From NCBI RefSeq assembly GCF_014646055.1, contig NZ_BMMS01000001.1, positions 62,001 to 126,000 on the forward strand: a DNA stretch of 64,000 bases. The letters run 5' to 3'. The position numbers and the translations under genes were made by a program. The stretch is from Wenjunlia tyrosinilytica. Lineage in GTDB: Bacteria > Actinomycetota > Actinomycetes > Streptomycetales > Streptomycetaceae. Positions 1 to 8,272 of this stretch are shown here, in pieces. The notes beneath the pieces were generated by a model that had not been told where the DNA came from, made no database searches, and worked only from the letters and a program-made list of their open reading frames with translations. Every line of letters begins with the position of its first letter. The stretch's first letter is position 1.

Positions 1-749
1 GTGACGCCGGAGACGAACGGCACCCGCGGGTCGCGGAAGGTGACCCGGGACAGCTCCTCGGCGAACTCCTTCTCGATCCCGGCCATCAGACTGCAGTGGA
101 ACGGGGCCCCGACATCGAGCGCGACCGCCTTGGTCGCCCCGCGCCGCTCGGCCTCCTCCCGCACCCGGGCCACCGCCCCGGCCTGCCCCGAGACGACGGC
201 CTGGGCGGGCTCGTTGTCGTTGGCGACCTCGACGACCTGCCCGCACTCCCGCGTGACCTCGGCGCAGATCTCCTCGACCGTGGCGAGGTCGAGGCCGATC
301 ACCGCGGCCATGCTGCCGGGCACGGACTCGTTGACCGCCGACATCAGCTCTCCCCGGCGGCGCACCAGGCGCAGGGCGTCGGTCCAGTCGAGCACGTCCG
401 CGGCGACCAGCGCCGTGTACTCGCCGAGGCTGTGACCGGCGACGACGTCGGGCGCGGCGCCCCGTCCGCGCAGCACCTCCAGCGTCGCCAGGCTGGTGAG
501 GAAGACGGCCGGCTGGGTGACCGCGGTGTCGCGCAGGGCCTCGACGGGTCCCTCCCAGCACAGCGTGGACAGCGGGAGGGAGAGGATCTCATCGGCCGGG
601 CGGTAGTACAGGTCGAGCAGGTCGGGCCGCTCCTGGAGCAGGTGCAGGCCCATGCCCACGCGCTGCGAGCCCTGGCCCGGGAAGAGGAACGCGGTCCTGT
701 CCATCGCGGTCCTGTCCATCGCGGTCCTGTCGATCGCGGTCGTGTCCAT
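1..749 (-). CDS. Malonyl-CoA:ACP acyltransferase (FabD-type), 3' part outside window
   Basis: Loads the extender unit from malonyl-CoA onto the acyl carrier protein for the type II polyketide synthase. Reading leftwards the protein shows FLFPGQGSQ near residue 21 and the nucleophile elbow GHSLGEY near residue 105, both hallmarks of FabD-type acyltransferases. About 250 residues are visible; the C-terminal part runs off the left edge. The start at 749 follows an AGGGGG ribosome site. The first 20 residues are four copies of a five-residue repeat (consensus MDRTA) that other family members do not need, so two later in-frame ATG codons (719, 704) are alternative starts. It lies 27 bases downstream of the MFS exporter gene, probably in the same operon. 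Confidence 0.9.
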   Translation of the reverse strand, partial: MDTTAIDRTAMDRTAMDRTAFLFPGQGSQRVGMGLHLLQERPDLLDLYYRPADEILSLPLSTLCWEGPVEALRDTAVTQPAVFLTSLATLEVLRGRGAAPDVVAGHSLGEYTALVAADVLDWTDALRLVRRRGELMSAVNESVPGSMAAVIGLDLATVEEICAEVTRECGQVVEVANDNEPAQAVVSGQAGAVARVREEAERRGATKAVALDVGAPFHCSLMAGIEKEFAEELSRVTFRDPRVPFVSGV

Positions 750-750
750 C
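691..750. repeat. Four tandem 15-bp repeats at the acyltransferase N-terminus
   Basis: Four consecutive copies of a 15-base unit (gcggtcctgtccatc with one or two changes in copies 3 and 4). Being a multiple of three, the unit adds whole pentapeptides and supplies several in-frame ATG codons. Confidence 0.9.
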
Positions 751-776
751 GCGGAACAGCCCCCTGTGGTGCCGGG

Positions 777-2369
777 TCAGACGGTCGGTCGGTCGAGGTC
801 GTGCGCCGGGCGGAGCGAGGACGGCGACGCGGGTACGTCGATCGCGTCGCCGGCCCCGGCCGCGGGCTTGAGGTCCCGGACGAAGAACAGGACGAGGGCG
901 GCGGCGGCCAGCGTGACGGCGGCGGCGTACCAGGAGCCGTTCTTCATGCCCTCGGTGACGGCGGTCTGCTTCAGCGCGGCCAGGGCGTCGGGCGTGAGGG
1001 TGCCCGCCTTCTTCATCCGCACCGCGGCCTCCGCGGCGGCGTCGGTCTTCGAGCTCATCAGGGCGCCCATGACCGCGATGCCGACGGCGTTGCCGACCTG
1101 GCGGAACATGGTGCCCGCGCTGGCGGCGACGCCGACCTGGTCCTGCGGGCCGGCGGCGACGGTCAGCTCGGAGGAGATGGGCATCACGATGCCCATCGTC
1201 AGACCGGTCAGGAGCATGCCCGGAAGCAGCAGCGTCCAGGAGCCCTTGTCGCCGTCCGGGTCGATCAGGGTGAACAGCGCTATGCCGATCGCCATGAGGA
1301 CGAAGGCCGCCACCAGCGCGTTGCGGGCGCCGACCTTGGCGGCGAGGCGGCCGCCCATGGGAGCGCCCAGCATGAGCATCAACGTCATCGGCAGCAGGCG
1401 CAGGCCGGTGTCCAGGGCGGACATGCCGAGGCCGTTCTGGAGATAGATCGAGACGTAGAACAGCGCGGAGAACATCCCCGCGCCCAGCAGGAATCCGGCC
1501 ATGACGCTGCCGCCGAAGGACGGCCGCCGGAACCAGCTCAGGTCCATGATGGGCGCGCTGGAGCGCGACTCCACGGCCAGGAATGCGCCGAGCAGGACGG
1601 CGGACCCGGCGAACAGGGCGAGCTCACGGCCCGACGTCCAGCCCCAGCCCGCTCCGTTGATGAGGGCGAGGTTGAGGCAGAGCAGGGAGCCGCTGACGGT
1701 CAGCAGGCCGGGCAGGTCGAGCGGCCGGCGGCCCGAGGCGGGGACGGCGGCCCGGTCCCCGTCACCCATGCCCGCCAGGGCTGCGGCGATGACGATGATG
1801 CCGATGGGCAGGTTGACCAGGAAGATCCATTCCCAGCCCGCGTTGTCGACGAGCAGACCGCCGACCAGCGGGCCGAGGGCCGTGGCGAGACCGCCGACCG
1901 CGCCCCACAGCATGATGCCGAGGGTGCGCGTCCTTCCCTCGAACGCCGAGTAGACGATGGCGAGGGTGAGCGGCAGGATCACCGCGCCGCCGACGCCCTG
2001 GACGACACGGCCCGCGTGCACCATCGCGATGTGCGACCACCCGAAGAGGGAGAACTTCCCGGCGGCGCCGCACGCGAGCGAGCCGACGAGGAAGATCGTC
2101 ACACCGATGGTGTAGATGCGGCGCTTGCCGAAGATGTCGCCGAGGCGCCCGGCCGTGACGATGAACACCGCCAGGGCCAGCATGTAGGCGTTGGCCACCC
2201 ACTCGAGGTCGCTGAACGAGGCGTCCAGGTCGGTCCCCATCGTCGGCAGGGCGACGGTGACGACCGTGACGTCGAGCAGGGCGATGAACAGGCCGAGCAG
2301 GGCGGCCAGCATGGTCAGACCGGGTTTCCCGGCCCGGCCCGTGGTGCTCGGCGCGTTGATCGTTGACAT
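777..2369 (-). CDS. MFS drug exporter, DHA2 (14-TM) family
   Basis: Inner-membrane proton-coupled exporter, probably for the cluster product. The 530-residue protein has the DHA2/EmrB-QacA pattern: LLDVTVVTVALP in helix 1, GRLGDIFGKRR after helix 2, GRVVQGVGGA in helix 4 and the helix-5 motif C region GPLVGGLLVD. The ATG at 2369 gives MSTINAP; an in-frame TTG 12 bases upstream sits directly against the AAGGGAG ribosome site and is less likely. It lies between the acyltransferase and an alpha/beta-hydrolase, all on the same strand with small gaps. Substrate is inferred from position only. Confidence 0.88.
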   Translation of the reverse strand: MSTINAPSTTGRAGKPGLTMLAALLGLFIALLDVTVVTVALPTMGTDLDASFSDLEWVANAYMLALAVFIVTAGRLGDIFGKRRIYTIGVTIFLVGSLACGAAGKFSLFGWSHIAMVHAGRVVQGVGGAVILPLTLAIVYSAFEGRTRTLGIMLWGAVGGLATALGPLVGGLLVDNAGWEWIFLVNLPIGIIVIAAALAGMGDGDRAAVPASGRRPLDLPGLLTVSGSLLCLNLALINGAGWGWTSGRELALFAGSAVLLGAFLAVESRSSAPIMDLSWFRRPSFGGSVMAGFLLGAGMFSALFYVSIYLQNGLGMSALDTGLRLLPMTLMLMLGAPMGGRLAAKVGARNALVAAFVLMAIGIALFTLIDPDGDKGSWTLLLPGMLLTGLTMGIVMPISSELTVAAGPQDQVGVAASAGTMFRQVGNAVGIAVMGALMSSKTDAAAEAAVRMKKAGTLTPDALAALKQTAVTEGMKNGSWYAAAVTLAAAALVLFFVRDLKPAAGAGDAIDVPASPSSLRPAHDLDRPTV

Positions 2370-2409
2370 GGGTGGACTCAACTCCCTTGGGTGAGGCTTT
2401 CGGCAGGCG

Positions 2410-3228
2410 TCACGGCGACCGGTGGCCGTCCACGAACGACAGGATCAGTTCCGCCACTTCGCGCGGCTGCTCCATGTGGCAGAAGTGGGTCAGTCGGGGG
2501 TCCAGGTACAGCTCGGCGCACGGCATGTCGGCCTTGAGCGCCTCAGCCCGCTCACCGGCGAGCCCGGCGTCCTGCGGGCTGCCGAGGACGAGCGTGGGGA
2601 CGTCGACGTGGGCCAGGGGGAGCTGGGTCGCCGCGCTGTACTGGTCGAACAGGGCCAGGAAGGCCTGCGGGCCCATCCCGTCGAGCATCTTGCGTGCCAT
2701 CGCCGCGAACACCTCGGGGTCCATCGACTCGGCGCGCTCCCCCAGCCGGGTCCGCAGCCCCGCCGTCATCACCGCCGCGAAGTCCTCCCGGAAGGCGTCG
2801 AACACCTTCCAGTCCGCGGGCATCGACGGCGGCCAGTAGAACGGGGAGAGCAGGACCAGGGCGTCGAACTTGGGCACCGCTCCGGCGGCGAGCCACTGGA
2901 GCACGGAGTTGGCGCCCAGCGAGTGCGCGACCAGCACCGAGACCGGCTCGGGGACGAGGTTGAGGCCGGCCTCGATCCACTGGGCCGCCGTGCCGCGCGT
3001 GCGCCATTTGTAGGTGCCGCCCGTGCGCCAGGGCATGTCCATCGGATAGCTGCGGAACCGCCCCGCCAGGAAGCGGGTCAGCGGTGTCCAGCTCGACCAG
3101 ACGTCCTCGAGGCCGTGGACGAAGGCCAGGGCGGGCAGGTCCGCGAAGCGGTGCACGGCCAGTTCCTCGCCGTACATCGTGGACTCGTTGACCGCGGTCC
3201 ACATGCTGTCGGCCCCGCCCGCGTTCAT
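2410..3228 (-). CDS. Alpha/beta-hydrolase, stand-alone paralogue of the fused hydrolase
   Basis: A 272-residue alpha/beta-hydrolase. Nucleophile elbow AHSLGAN near residue 105, acid in SPQDAG near 220 and catalytic histidine region HFCHMEQ near 250. It shares the pattern VHGxED.W..W near residue 35, PWRTGGTYKWR near 70 and HFCH with the hydrolase domain of the fusion protein at 8269-10047, so the two are paralogues. The ATG overlaps the CLF-A stop by four bases (ATGA), which indicates translational coupling. In this setting it could hydrolyse or transfer the polyene acyl chain, or clear stalled ACPs; which of these cannot be told from sequence. Confidence 0.85.
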   Translation of the reverse strand: MNAGGADSMWTAVNESTMYGEELAVHRFADLPALAFVHGLEDVWSSWTPLTRFLAGRFRSYPMDMPWRTGGTYKWRTRGTAAQWIEAGLNLVPEPVSVLVAHSLGANSVLQWLAAGAVPKFDALVLLSPFYWPPSMPADWKVFDAFREDFAAVMTAGLRTRLGERAESMDPEVFAAMARKMLDGMGPQAFLALFDQYSAATQLPLAHVDVPTLVLGSPQDAGLAGERAEALKADMPCAELYLDPRLTHFCHMEQPREVAELILSFVDGHRSP

Positions 3229-4391
3229 GCCGCGCCGCCGTCCGTGGCCACACGCAGCAGTACCAGGTGGCCCTGCGGTCCCAGGACACCGAACACGGCG
3301 TCGTCCTCGCCCGGCCCGTGCGGCACCGCGGCCGTGCCCGCCGCGACCGCCGTGCCCGCCGCGACCGCCGTGCCGGCCGGGGCCGCGGAGCTCTCGCGGA
3401 CCAGGTGCCGGGCGAGCGCGAGCACGCTCGTGGCGGTGGCCTGCGGAGCGCCGCGGGTCACGGTGACGCCGGCGCCGCACCCGTCGGCCCACCGCCGGGC
3501 GTCCTCCTCGGCGCGCAGCGCCGCGACCTCCGCCTCCCCGACGGGCAGGCACAGGTGCACGGAGGCGGGAGGGACGTCCCCGAGCGAGTCCAGCGCGCTG
3601 ACCAGCGTCCCGCGGGCGAGGCCCGCGTCCGACGCAAGGACCCTGCGGGCCCCGCCGGTCAGCCAGCCGTAGACCCGGGCGCCGCGCTCACGCGCCGCCT
3701 GCGGAGTCTCCAGGTGCAGCAGGCAGGCGCCCGCCGCGTCCACGGACGTTCCGGCGACCGTGTGCAGGGCGGCGGGCGGCCGCCCCTCGATGGCCCCGGC
3801 GAGCACGGCGTCGGCGCGGCCCGCGCGCAGCGACCTGCCGCCCACCAGCAGCGCCTCGTAGCCCGCCGTCAGCAGGTTGGACAGTGTGACGTTGAACGCC
3901 TTCATCCGATGGGCGATGGAGACCTGGCTGGCGGGGACGTTGACCGAGAAGTTGGGGCACTCCACGGCGCTGATCCCGGGAATGCCGTTCTCCAGCAGCG
4001 CCCGGTCGATCCGGTCGACGATCTCGCTGACCGCGAAGTTGGTGCCGATCACCACGCCGGTTCGCTCCGGCGACCGCTCCGGGAGCTCTCCCGCGTCGGC
4101 CAGGGCCAGGCGCACCGCGGCCAGCGCGGCGCGGGTGACCGGGGGCAGGAACTTCCAGCCGCGCTTGCCCAGGTGCTCGGCGGGGTCGAAGTTGTCCAGT
4201 TCGCGGATGCCGGAGCCGGTGTCGCCGCCGCAGGGCAGCGAGGCCTCGGCCAGCTGCGCCACGCCGATGCCGACCCGGCTGACGGGTCCGATGCCGGTGA
4301 TGGCGGCCAGCGGCGCGGCGTCCGCGCCGGAGCCGCCACCCCGGCCCGCGCTCATGTCCGTGTTCGCGTTCACGTCGGTGTTCGCGTTCAT
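3225..4391 (-). CDS. Chain length factor-like ketosynthase partner (CLF-A)
   Basis: KS-beta subunit expected to pair with KS-A. The 388-residue thiolase-fold protein has the ITGIGPVS start and LGKRGWKFL near residue 75, but no active-site Cys: the segment reads VTLSNLLTAG, which puts Leu in the Cys column by eye, and the HGTGT and K..GH motifs are absent. Closely resembles CLF-D at 20317-21426. The N-terminus has a short NANTDxNANTD repeat, and a linker near residue 340 holds tandem AAGTAV units from an 18-base repeat. The start overlaps the KS-A stop as ATGA and the stop overlaps the hydrolase start. No decarboxylative condensation is expected from this subunit alone. Confidence 0.88.
   Translation of the reverse strand: MNANTDVNANTDMSAGRGGGSGADAAPLAAITGIGPVSRVGIGVAQLAEASLPCGGDTGSGIRELDNFDPAEHLGKRGWKFLPPVTRAALAAVRLALADAGELPERSPERTGVVIGTNFAVSEIVDRIDRALLENGIPGISAVECPNFSVNVPASQVSIAHRMKAFNVTLSNLLTAGYEALLVGGRSLRAGRADAVLAGAIEGRPPAALHTVAGTSVDAAGACLLHLETPQAARERGARVYGWLTGGARRVLASDAGLARGTLVSALDSLGDVPPASVHLCLPVGEAEVAALRAEEDARRWADGCGAGVTVTRGAPQATATSVLALARHLVRESSAAPAGTAVAAGTAVAAGTAAVPHGPGEDDAVFGVLGPQGHLVLLRVATDGGAA
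3331..3384. repeat. Three tandem 18-bp repeats in CLF-A
   Basis: Two identical copies and one diverged copy of gccgtgcccgccgcgacc, in frame, encoding an Ala/Gly/Thr/Val-rich linker in the C-terminal third of CLF-A. Confidence 0.9.
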
Positions 4392-5587
4392 GCCCGCACC
4401 TCCGCGGCCGTCCCGGGACCCTGCGCCGCGCCGATCGCGACGGTGATGTTGTTGCCGCCGAACGCGTAGGCGTTGACCAGCAAGGTGGTGCCGCGGGTGC
4501 TCTCGGGGACGTCCCGCACCAGCCGCAGCGAGCACTCCGGGTCGACCCGGTCCAGCGTGCCGACCGGTGGCAGGACGCCGTGCCGGGAGGCCAGCGCCGC
4601 GGTGACGCAGGAGAACGCCCCGGCCGCCCCACCGCTGTGCCCCAGCGCGGACTTGACGGCGGCCACGGGCACGGAGGCCACCATGCCGCCGAGCACCGTG
4701 GCCGTGGTCCTGCTCTCCGTGCTGTCGTTGGCGGGGGTGCCGGTGCCATGGCTGATGACCGCGCCGACGCTGTCCTTGGCCACACCGCCGCGGGTCAGCG
4801 CCTCGTGGGCCGCGCGCACGGCCTGGACCCCCTCCGGGTCGGGAGCCGTCACATGGAAGGCGTCGCAGCTCCAGCCCGCGCCGAGCACCGCCGCGTACGG
4901 GGTGCGCCCGCGGGCGGCCGCGTGCTCCGCGGACTCCAGGACGAGGAAGGCCGCGCCCTCTCCGTACACCGTGCCCGCGCGGTCGCTGTCGAACGGCCGG
5001 CAGTGCACGGGGTCGGCGGCGCCCAGCCTCAAGAAGGCGCCCATGGCGGGGCGGGAGACCGCTTCCGTGCCGCCCACGAGGACCACGTCGGCCTCGCCGT
5101 CGGTGATCATCTCGGCGCCGAGGGCGACGGCGTAGGCGCCCGCCGCGCAGGCCGTGGAGACGGTCGTGGCGGGGCCGCTGAGCCCCAGCTCACGGGCGAG
5201 GACCCCGCTGGTGCCGTACGGGAACCACTGAAGCCCGGTGAGCTTGCGCCGCCCGTCCCGCTCCGCCTCCTGGAGGTCGCTGTCGCCGTTGCCGGTGCCG
5301 ACGCACAGGCCCACGGTCTCCGGCTCGGCGCCCTCGCCCGCGAGGCCGGCGTCGGCGAGCGCGGCACGCGCCGCCTCGACGGCGAACCCGCTGGCCCGGC
5401 CGATCTCCCCGTCGGAGCCCGGGGCGCCGTCGACCACATAGGTCAAGGAGCCGTCCACGGCGGTGCCCGGGTAGTCCAGGGGCCGCACCGGCACCTCGCC
5501 GCGCAGCAGGCCGTTCCAGTAGCTGTCGAGGTCATGGCCGAGCGGGGAGACCACACCGAGCCCGGTGATCACGATCTGCGGTGTCAC
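4388..5587 (-). CDS. Type II ketosynthase alpha subunit (KS-A)
   Basis: Condensing enzyme for decarboxylative Claisen elongation on ACP. The 399-residue protein keeps the full Cys-His-His set: STACAAGA (Cys about 147), HGTGTPAND (His about 280) and KSALGHSGG (Lys about 312, His about 317), plus the glycine-rich FGGNN end. The GTG at 5587 overlaps the upstream hot-dog gene stop as GTGA and is preferred over a GTG 15 bases upstream. Followed by its partner CLF-A with an ATGA overlap, the usual arrangement for a KS/CLF heterodimer. Most similar within the window to KS-D. Confidence 0.93.
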   Translation of the reverse strand: MTPQIVITGLGVVSPLGHDLDSYWNGLLRGEVPVRPLDYPGTAVDGSLTYVVDGAPGSDGEIGRASGFAVEAARAALADAGLAGEGAEPETVGLCVGTGNGDSDLQEAERDGRRKLTGLQWFPYGTSGVLARELGLSGPATTVSTACAAGAYAVALGAEMITDGEADVVLVGGTEAVSRPAMGAFLRLGAADPVHCRPFDSDRAGTVYGEGAAFLVLESAEHAAARGRTPYAAVLGAGWSCDAFHVTAPDPEGVQAVRAAHEALTRGGVAKDSVGAVISHGTGTPANDSTESRTTATVLGGMVASVPVAAVKSALGHSGGAAGAFSCVTAALASRHGVLPPVGTLDRVDPECSLRLVRDVPESTRGTTLLVNAYAFGGNNITVAIGAAQGPGTAAEVRA

Positions 5588-6066
5588 GCCGCGCCCTCCC
5601 ACGAGACGAGTTCGGCCGGTCTCATGACGGCGATCGCGGAGCCGACCTCGGCCACCAGCTCGTCGCCGACGTAGGACTCACCGCTGAGGAAGACGTTGTC
5701 GCCCACGTACTGGTCGACCCGCACCACGTGCCGCAGGGTGTCCCCGGGCATGACCGCGCGGTGCAGGGCGACCTTCCGGGTCGCGGCCAGGATCAGCGCA
5801 CCGCTGCGCTCCCGGCGCTGGGCCCTGATCCGTTCCATCCACAGGATCGCGCCGCCCTGTCCCCACGACTCCATCAGCAGGGACGCCGGGTAGGCGAAGG
5901 CACGGCTGCCCAGGTCCGGGGCGAGCCCGGCGTAGCAGGGCTCGCTGCCGCTGACGGTCTTGGACGTGACGATCCGCTCGTACGGCTCCATCTCCAGGAC
6001 CTTGTCGACGAGCAGGATCGGATGGGCGTGCGGGATCAGGCGGCGGATGGCCGCGTAGTCGTGCAT
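5584..6066 (-). CDS. FabZ-like hot-dog protein lacking the catalytic His (type A, pair 1)
   Basis: A 160-residue hot-dog protein of the FabA/FabZ dehydratase group. IPHAHPILLVDKV at residues 9-21 matches the FabZ helix region and MESWGQ near residue 69 keeps the glutamate. The FabZ segment that normally reads GHFPG has no histidine here (SEPCYAGLAPD follows the expected NEPFF position). In FabZ one site uses His of one subunit and Glu of the other, so this protein should need a His-bearing partner, most likely the product of 6036-6560 just upstream, whose 3' end overlaps this start by 31 bases. Expected role: 3-hydroxyacyl-ACP dehydration to make polyene double bonds. Confidence 0.85.
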   Translation of the reverse strand: MHDYAAIRRLIPHAHPILLVDKVLEMEPYERIVTSKTVSGSEPCYAGLAPDLGSRAFAYPASLLMESWGQGGAILWMERIRAQRRERSGALILAATRKVALHRAVMPGDTLRHVVRVDQYVGDNVFLSGESYVGDELVAEVGSAIAVMRPAELVSWEGAA

Positions 6067-6560
6067 GGGTCCCCCGTTTCGGCGGTGTCGGCCACCAGCC
6101 GGAATTGGATCTTCATTTGGGCCGCTCTGGCGCCGCCGCTGGTGCACAGCGCGGTCACGAGCAGGGTGTCGCCCTCCCCCGGGCGGCACTCGCAGTGGAC
6201 GTCGAGCACGTCACCGGGACGCAGTGCGGTGGTGAAGCGCACCGACTCCAGGACCGCGGGCTCGGGCACGACGCCCTCGCCCCGGACCTGCCGCACGAAG
6301 TGGATCACCGCTTCGTGGACCGACTCGATGAGGAAGACGCCCGGATAGACCGTCATGTCCGGATAGTGGCCCTCGAGGTAGGCGTCGTCGGCGCGGACCG
6401 CCTTGCGGGCGACCACCTCCGTGGACGAGAGCACCGAGGCGGAGTCGACGGGGTTGTGCGGCGCGGCCCGCCGGCGGGGCGGTGGCGCGGCCGTCCCGCC
6501 GGCGGGGTCGGTTCCCGGGGCCGCGAGCGCGGCCCCGGAGGCGCTGGAGGCGCTGGTCAC
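6036..6560 (-). CDS. FabZ-like hot-dog protein with catalytic His (type B, pair 1)
   Basis: A 174-residue hot-dog protein. After a Pro/Ala-rich N-terminal stretch of about 45 residues comes GHYPDMTVYPGV with the dehydratase histidine and FLIESVHEA with the acidic residue. It lacks the FabZ N-terminal LPHR..LLVDR strand that its type A neighbour has, so the two look complementary. The GTG at 6560 overlaps the ketoreductase stop (GTGA). Likely the His-donating half of a heterodimeric dehydratase, by analogy with paired dehydratases of aryl polyene systems. Confidence 0.83.
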   Translation of the reverse strand: MTSASSASGAALAAPGTDPAGGTAAPPPRRRAAPHNPVDSASVLSSTEVVARKAVRADDAYLEGHYPDMTVYPGVFLIESVHEAVIHFVRQVRGEGVVPEPAVLESVRFTTALRPGDVLDVHCECRPGEGDTLLVTALCTSGGARAAQMKIQFRLVADTAETGDPCTTTRPSAA

Positions 6561-7297
6561 AGCGCCACTCCGCCGTCGATCTGGATGACCTCGCCGGTGA
6601 TGTAGGCGGCCTTGTCGGAGACCAGGAAGGACACCAGGTCGGCGACCTCCTCGGCGCCGCCGTACCGCTTGAGCGGGATCGCCTTGAGCGCGGTGGCGCG
6701 GACCTTCTCCGGCAGCGCCTCGGTCATGTCGGTCTCGATGAAGCCTGGAGCGACGACGTTGACGCGGATGCCGTAGGGCGCGACCTCCTTGGCCAGGGCG
6801 GCGCTCATGCCCTGGATACCGGCCTTGGAGGCGGAGTAGTTGGTCTGCGTGGGGTTGCCGTACACACCCGCGATGGAGGACATGTTGACGATCACGCCCT
6901 CCTTGCGCTTCATGAAGCTGAAGGCGACCGTGCGGCAGAAGTTGAACGTTCCGCTGAGGTTGGTGTCGATGACGGCCCGCCAGTCGTCCACCGGCATGAG
7001 GACCATCGGGTTGTCGCGCACGATGCCCGCCGAGTTGACGAGCACGTGCACCGGGCCGAGCTCCTTGGACGCGTGTGCCACGAACTCCTGCACGCTGTCG
7101 TAGTCGGCGACGTCGCACGGGGCGTGGTGGACCTGAGCGCCGTGCTCACGCACGAGCTTCTCGGTCTCGGCGGCCGCGTCGGCGCCGCTGCGGTAGCAGA
7201 AGGCGATGTCGTAGCCGTCCGCGGCGAGCTGCACCGCCACGGCCCGTCCGATTCCTCGCGATCCACCGGTGACGATGGCCAATCGGCGTTCGGTCAC
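6557..7297 (-). CDS. 3-oxoacyl-ACP reductase (FabG-type ketoreductase)
   Basis: NADPH-dependent reduction of 3-ketoacyl-ACP to 3-hydroxyacyl-ACP. The 246-residue SDR shows TGGSRGIG at residues 10-17, VNSAGI near 86, the catalytic Ser of MSSIAG near 138 and YSASKAG (Tyr about 151, Lys about 155), with the FabG-typical end GEVIQIDGG. The GTG start at 7297 has AGGAAGGG eight bases upstream. It is the only ketoreductase visible in the cluster, so it must serve all four ketosynthase sets unless others lie to the left. No enoyl reductase accompanies it, which fits a product that keeps its double bonds. Confidence 0.95.
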   Translation of the reverse strand: MTERRLAIVTGGSRGIGRAVAVQLAADGYDIAFCYRSGADAAAETEKLVREHGAQVHHAPCDVADYDSVQEFVAHASKELGPVHVLVNSAGIVRDNPMVLMPVDDWRAVIDTNLSGTFNFCRTVAFSFMKRKEGVIVNMSSIAGVYGNPTQTNYSASKAGIQGMSAALAKEVAPYGIRVNVVAPGFIETDMTEALPEKVRATALKAIPLKRYGGAEEVADLVSFLVSDKAAYITGEVIQIDGGVAL

Positions 7298-7415
7298 TGC
7301 GGTTGCCCTTCCTGGGTTGCCGTCGCCGTCGGCGCGGCGGCGGTGTCCTGGTGGTGGCCCCGGCCGCGCACGCGGCCGAGGTGGTGGCCGGGCCGCGGTC
7401 GCGACCCGGCCGAGG

Positions 7416-7622
7416 TCAGCCGCAGCCGCCGGCGGTGTCGGCGTCCATGGCGCCGCGCCGCTCCAGGAGCTCGCGCGGGATGTCGGTCAGCGGGTCCTCG
7501 CCCCACTCGACGTCGACCATGGGATAGTCGGCCGGCGTGGTGTGGGCCGCGGTGGTGCGGCTCGGCGGGGTGTGGGCCGACGGGGTGTGTGCCGGCCGGG
7601 TCTCGGTCGTCGCAGCGGTCAT
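7416..7622 (-). CDS. Small Thr/Pro-rich protein ending in GGCG, unknown function
   Basis: I do not recognise this 68-residue protein. The first 30 residues are Thr/Ala/Pro/His-rich with imperfect AHTPS/AHTPP/AHTTP repeats; the C-terminal half is acidic (VDVEWGEDP, IPRELLERRG) and ends AGGCG, the only cysteine. The ATG at 7622 is preceded by GAGGAG six to seven bases upstream; a GTG 15 bases earlier overlaps the isomerase stop. It sits between the isomerase-like gene and the ketoreductase, with 118 bases to the latter. Coding potential rests on the ribosome site, the tight spacing and the structured tail. Carrier, scaffold or substrate roles are all open. Confidence 0.6.
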   Translation of the reverse strand: MTAATTETRPAHTPSAHTPPSRTTAAHTTPADYPMVDVEWGEDPLTDIPRELLERRGAMDADTAGGCG

Positions 7623-7633
7623 CACGGTGCTCC

Positions 7634-8272
7634 TCACGCCTTGCTCGTCGCGGTGGCCAGCGCCTGCTCCAGCGCCGGCAGGAAGTCGTCGAGCCGGTCC
7701 AGGCCCCAGAAGCGGTGCCGGCCGACCTTGAAGTACGGGACGCCGAAGATGTCGTCCTCGTAGATCTGCATCAGGGCGCGCAGACCCTGCTCACGTATGT
7801 GCGCCTCGTCGGGGGCGGCGACCAGGGCGGCGCCGGGCAGTCCCGCGTCGTCGCAGACACGGCGCAGCAGGCCGGGGTCGCAGATGTTCTCGCCCCGCTC
7901 CCAGCGCGCGGCCATCACGGCGGCGTAGTACTCGCTCTGCACGCCGAGTTCCCTCGCCTTGAACCAGGCCAGGTGCGGCAGGTCCCACCACTCGTCGCCC
8001 TTGTCGATGGGCCACTTCATGGCGTAGCCGTGCTTGGCGGCCAGGCGCTTGGTGTCGTTGAGGATGTACAGGTGCTTGGCCTTGCTCATGGCCACGTAGT
8101 GGAACTCGCCGCCCGCGGCCTCCAGGGCGGCCGCGCTGGCGGCGTCCGGCTCGGAGAACGGCACGTACTCGATGAGTTCCTGGGCGTTGGGCAGGCGCTC
8201 CTCGAGCTGCCGGACGGCCATCCAGCTGAACGGGCTGCGCAGGGAGAAGTACAGGCGCGGCGGCTTCCTCAC
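7634..8272 (-). CDS. HCCA isomerase / DsbA-fold oxidoreductase-like protein
   Basis: A 212-residue thioredoxin-fold protein of the 2-hydroxychromene-2-carboxylate isomerase/kappa-GST group. The N-terminus reads LYFSLRSPFSW, with SPFS where DsbA has CxxC; that Ser-for-Cys pattern marks the isomerase branch. C-terminal IFGVPYFKVG contains the conserved cis-proline and GRHRFWGLDRLD follows as in the family. Known relatives catalyse a thiol-assisted cis/trans step on a conjugated side chain, so isomerisation of polyene double bonds is a plausible but unproven role. The start overlaps the upstream fusion gene stop as GTGA. Confidence 0.85.
   Translation of the reverse strand: MRKPPRLYFSLRSPFSWMAVRQLEERLPNAQELIEYVPFSEPDAASAAALEAAGGEFHYVAMSKAKHLYILNDTKRLAAKHGYAMKWPIDKGDEWWDLPHLAWFKARELGVQSEYYAAVMAARWERGENICDPGLLRRVCDDAGLPGAALVAAPDEAHIREQGLRALMQIYEDDIFGVPYFKVGRHRFWGLDRLDDFLPALEQALATATSKA

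Noticed and set aside
96-2366. Plus-strand open frame of more than 700 codons across the acyltransferase and MFS genes
   Set aside because: It is antisense to two genes with clear family motifs, is extremely rich in Gly/Arg/Glu/Gln and shows no domain; high GC makes such mirror frames common.
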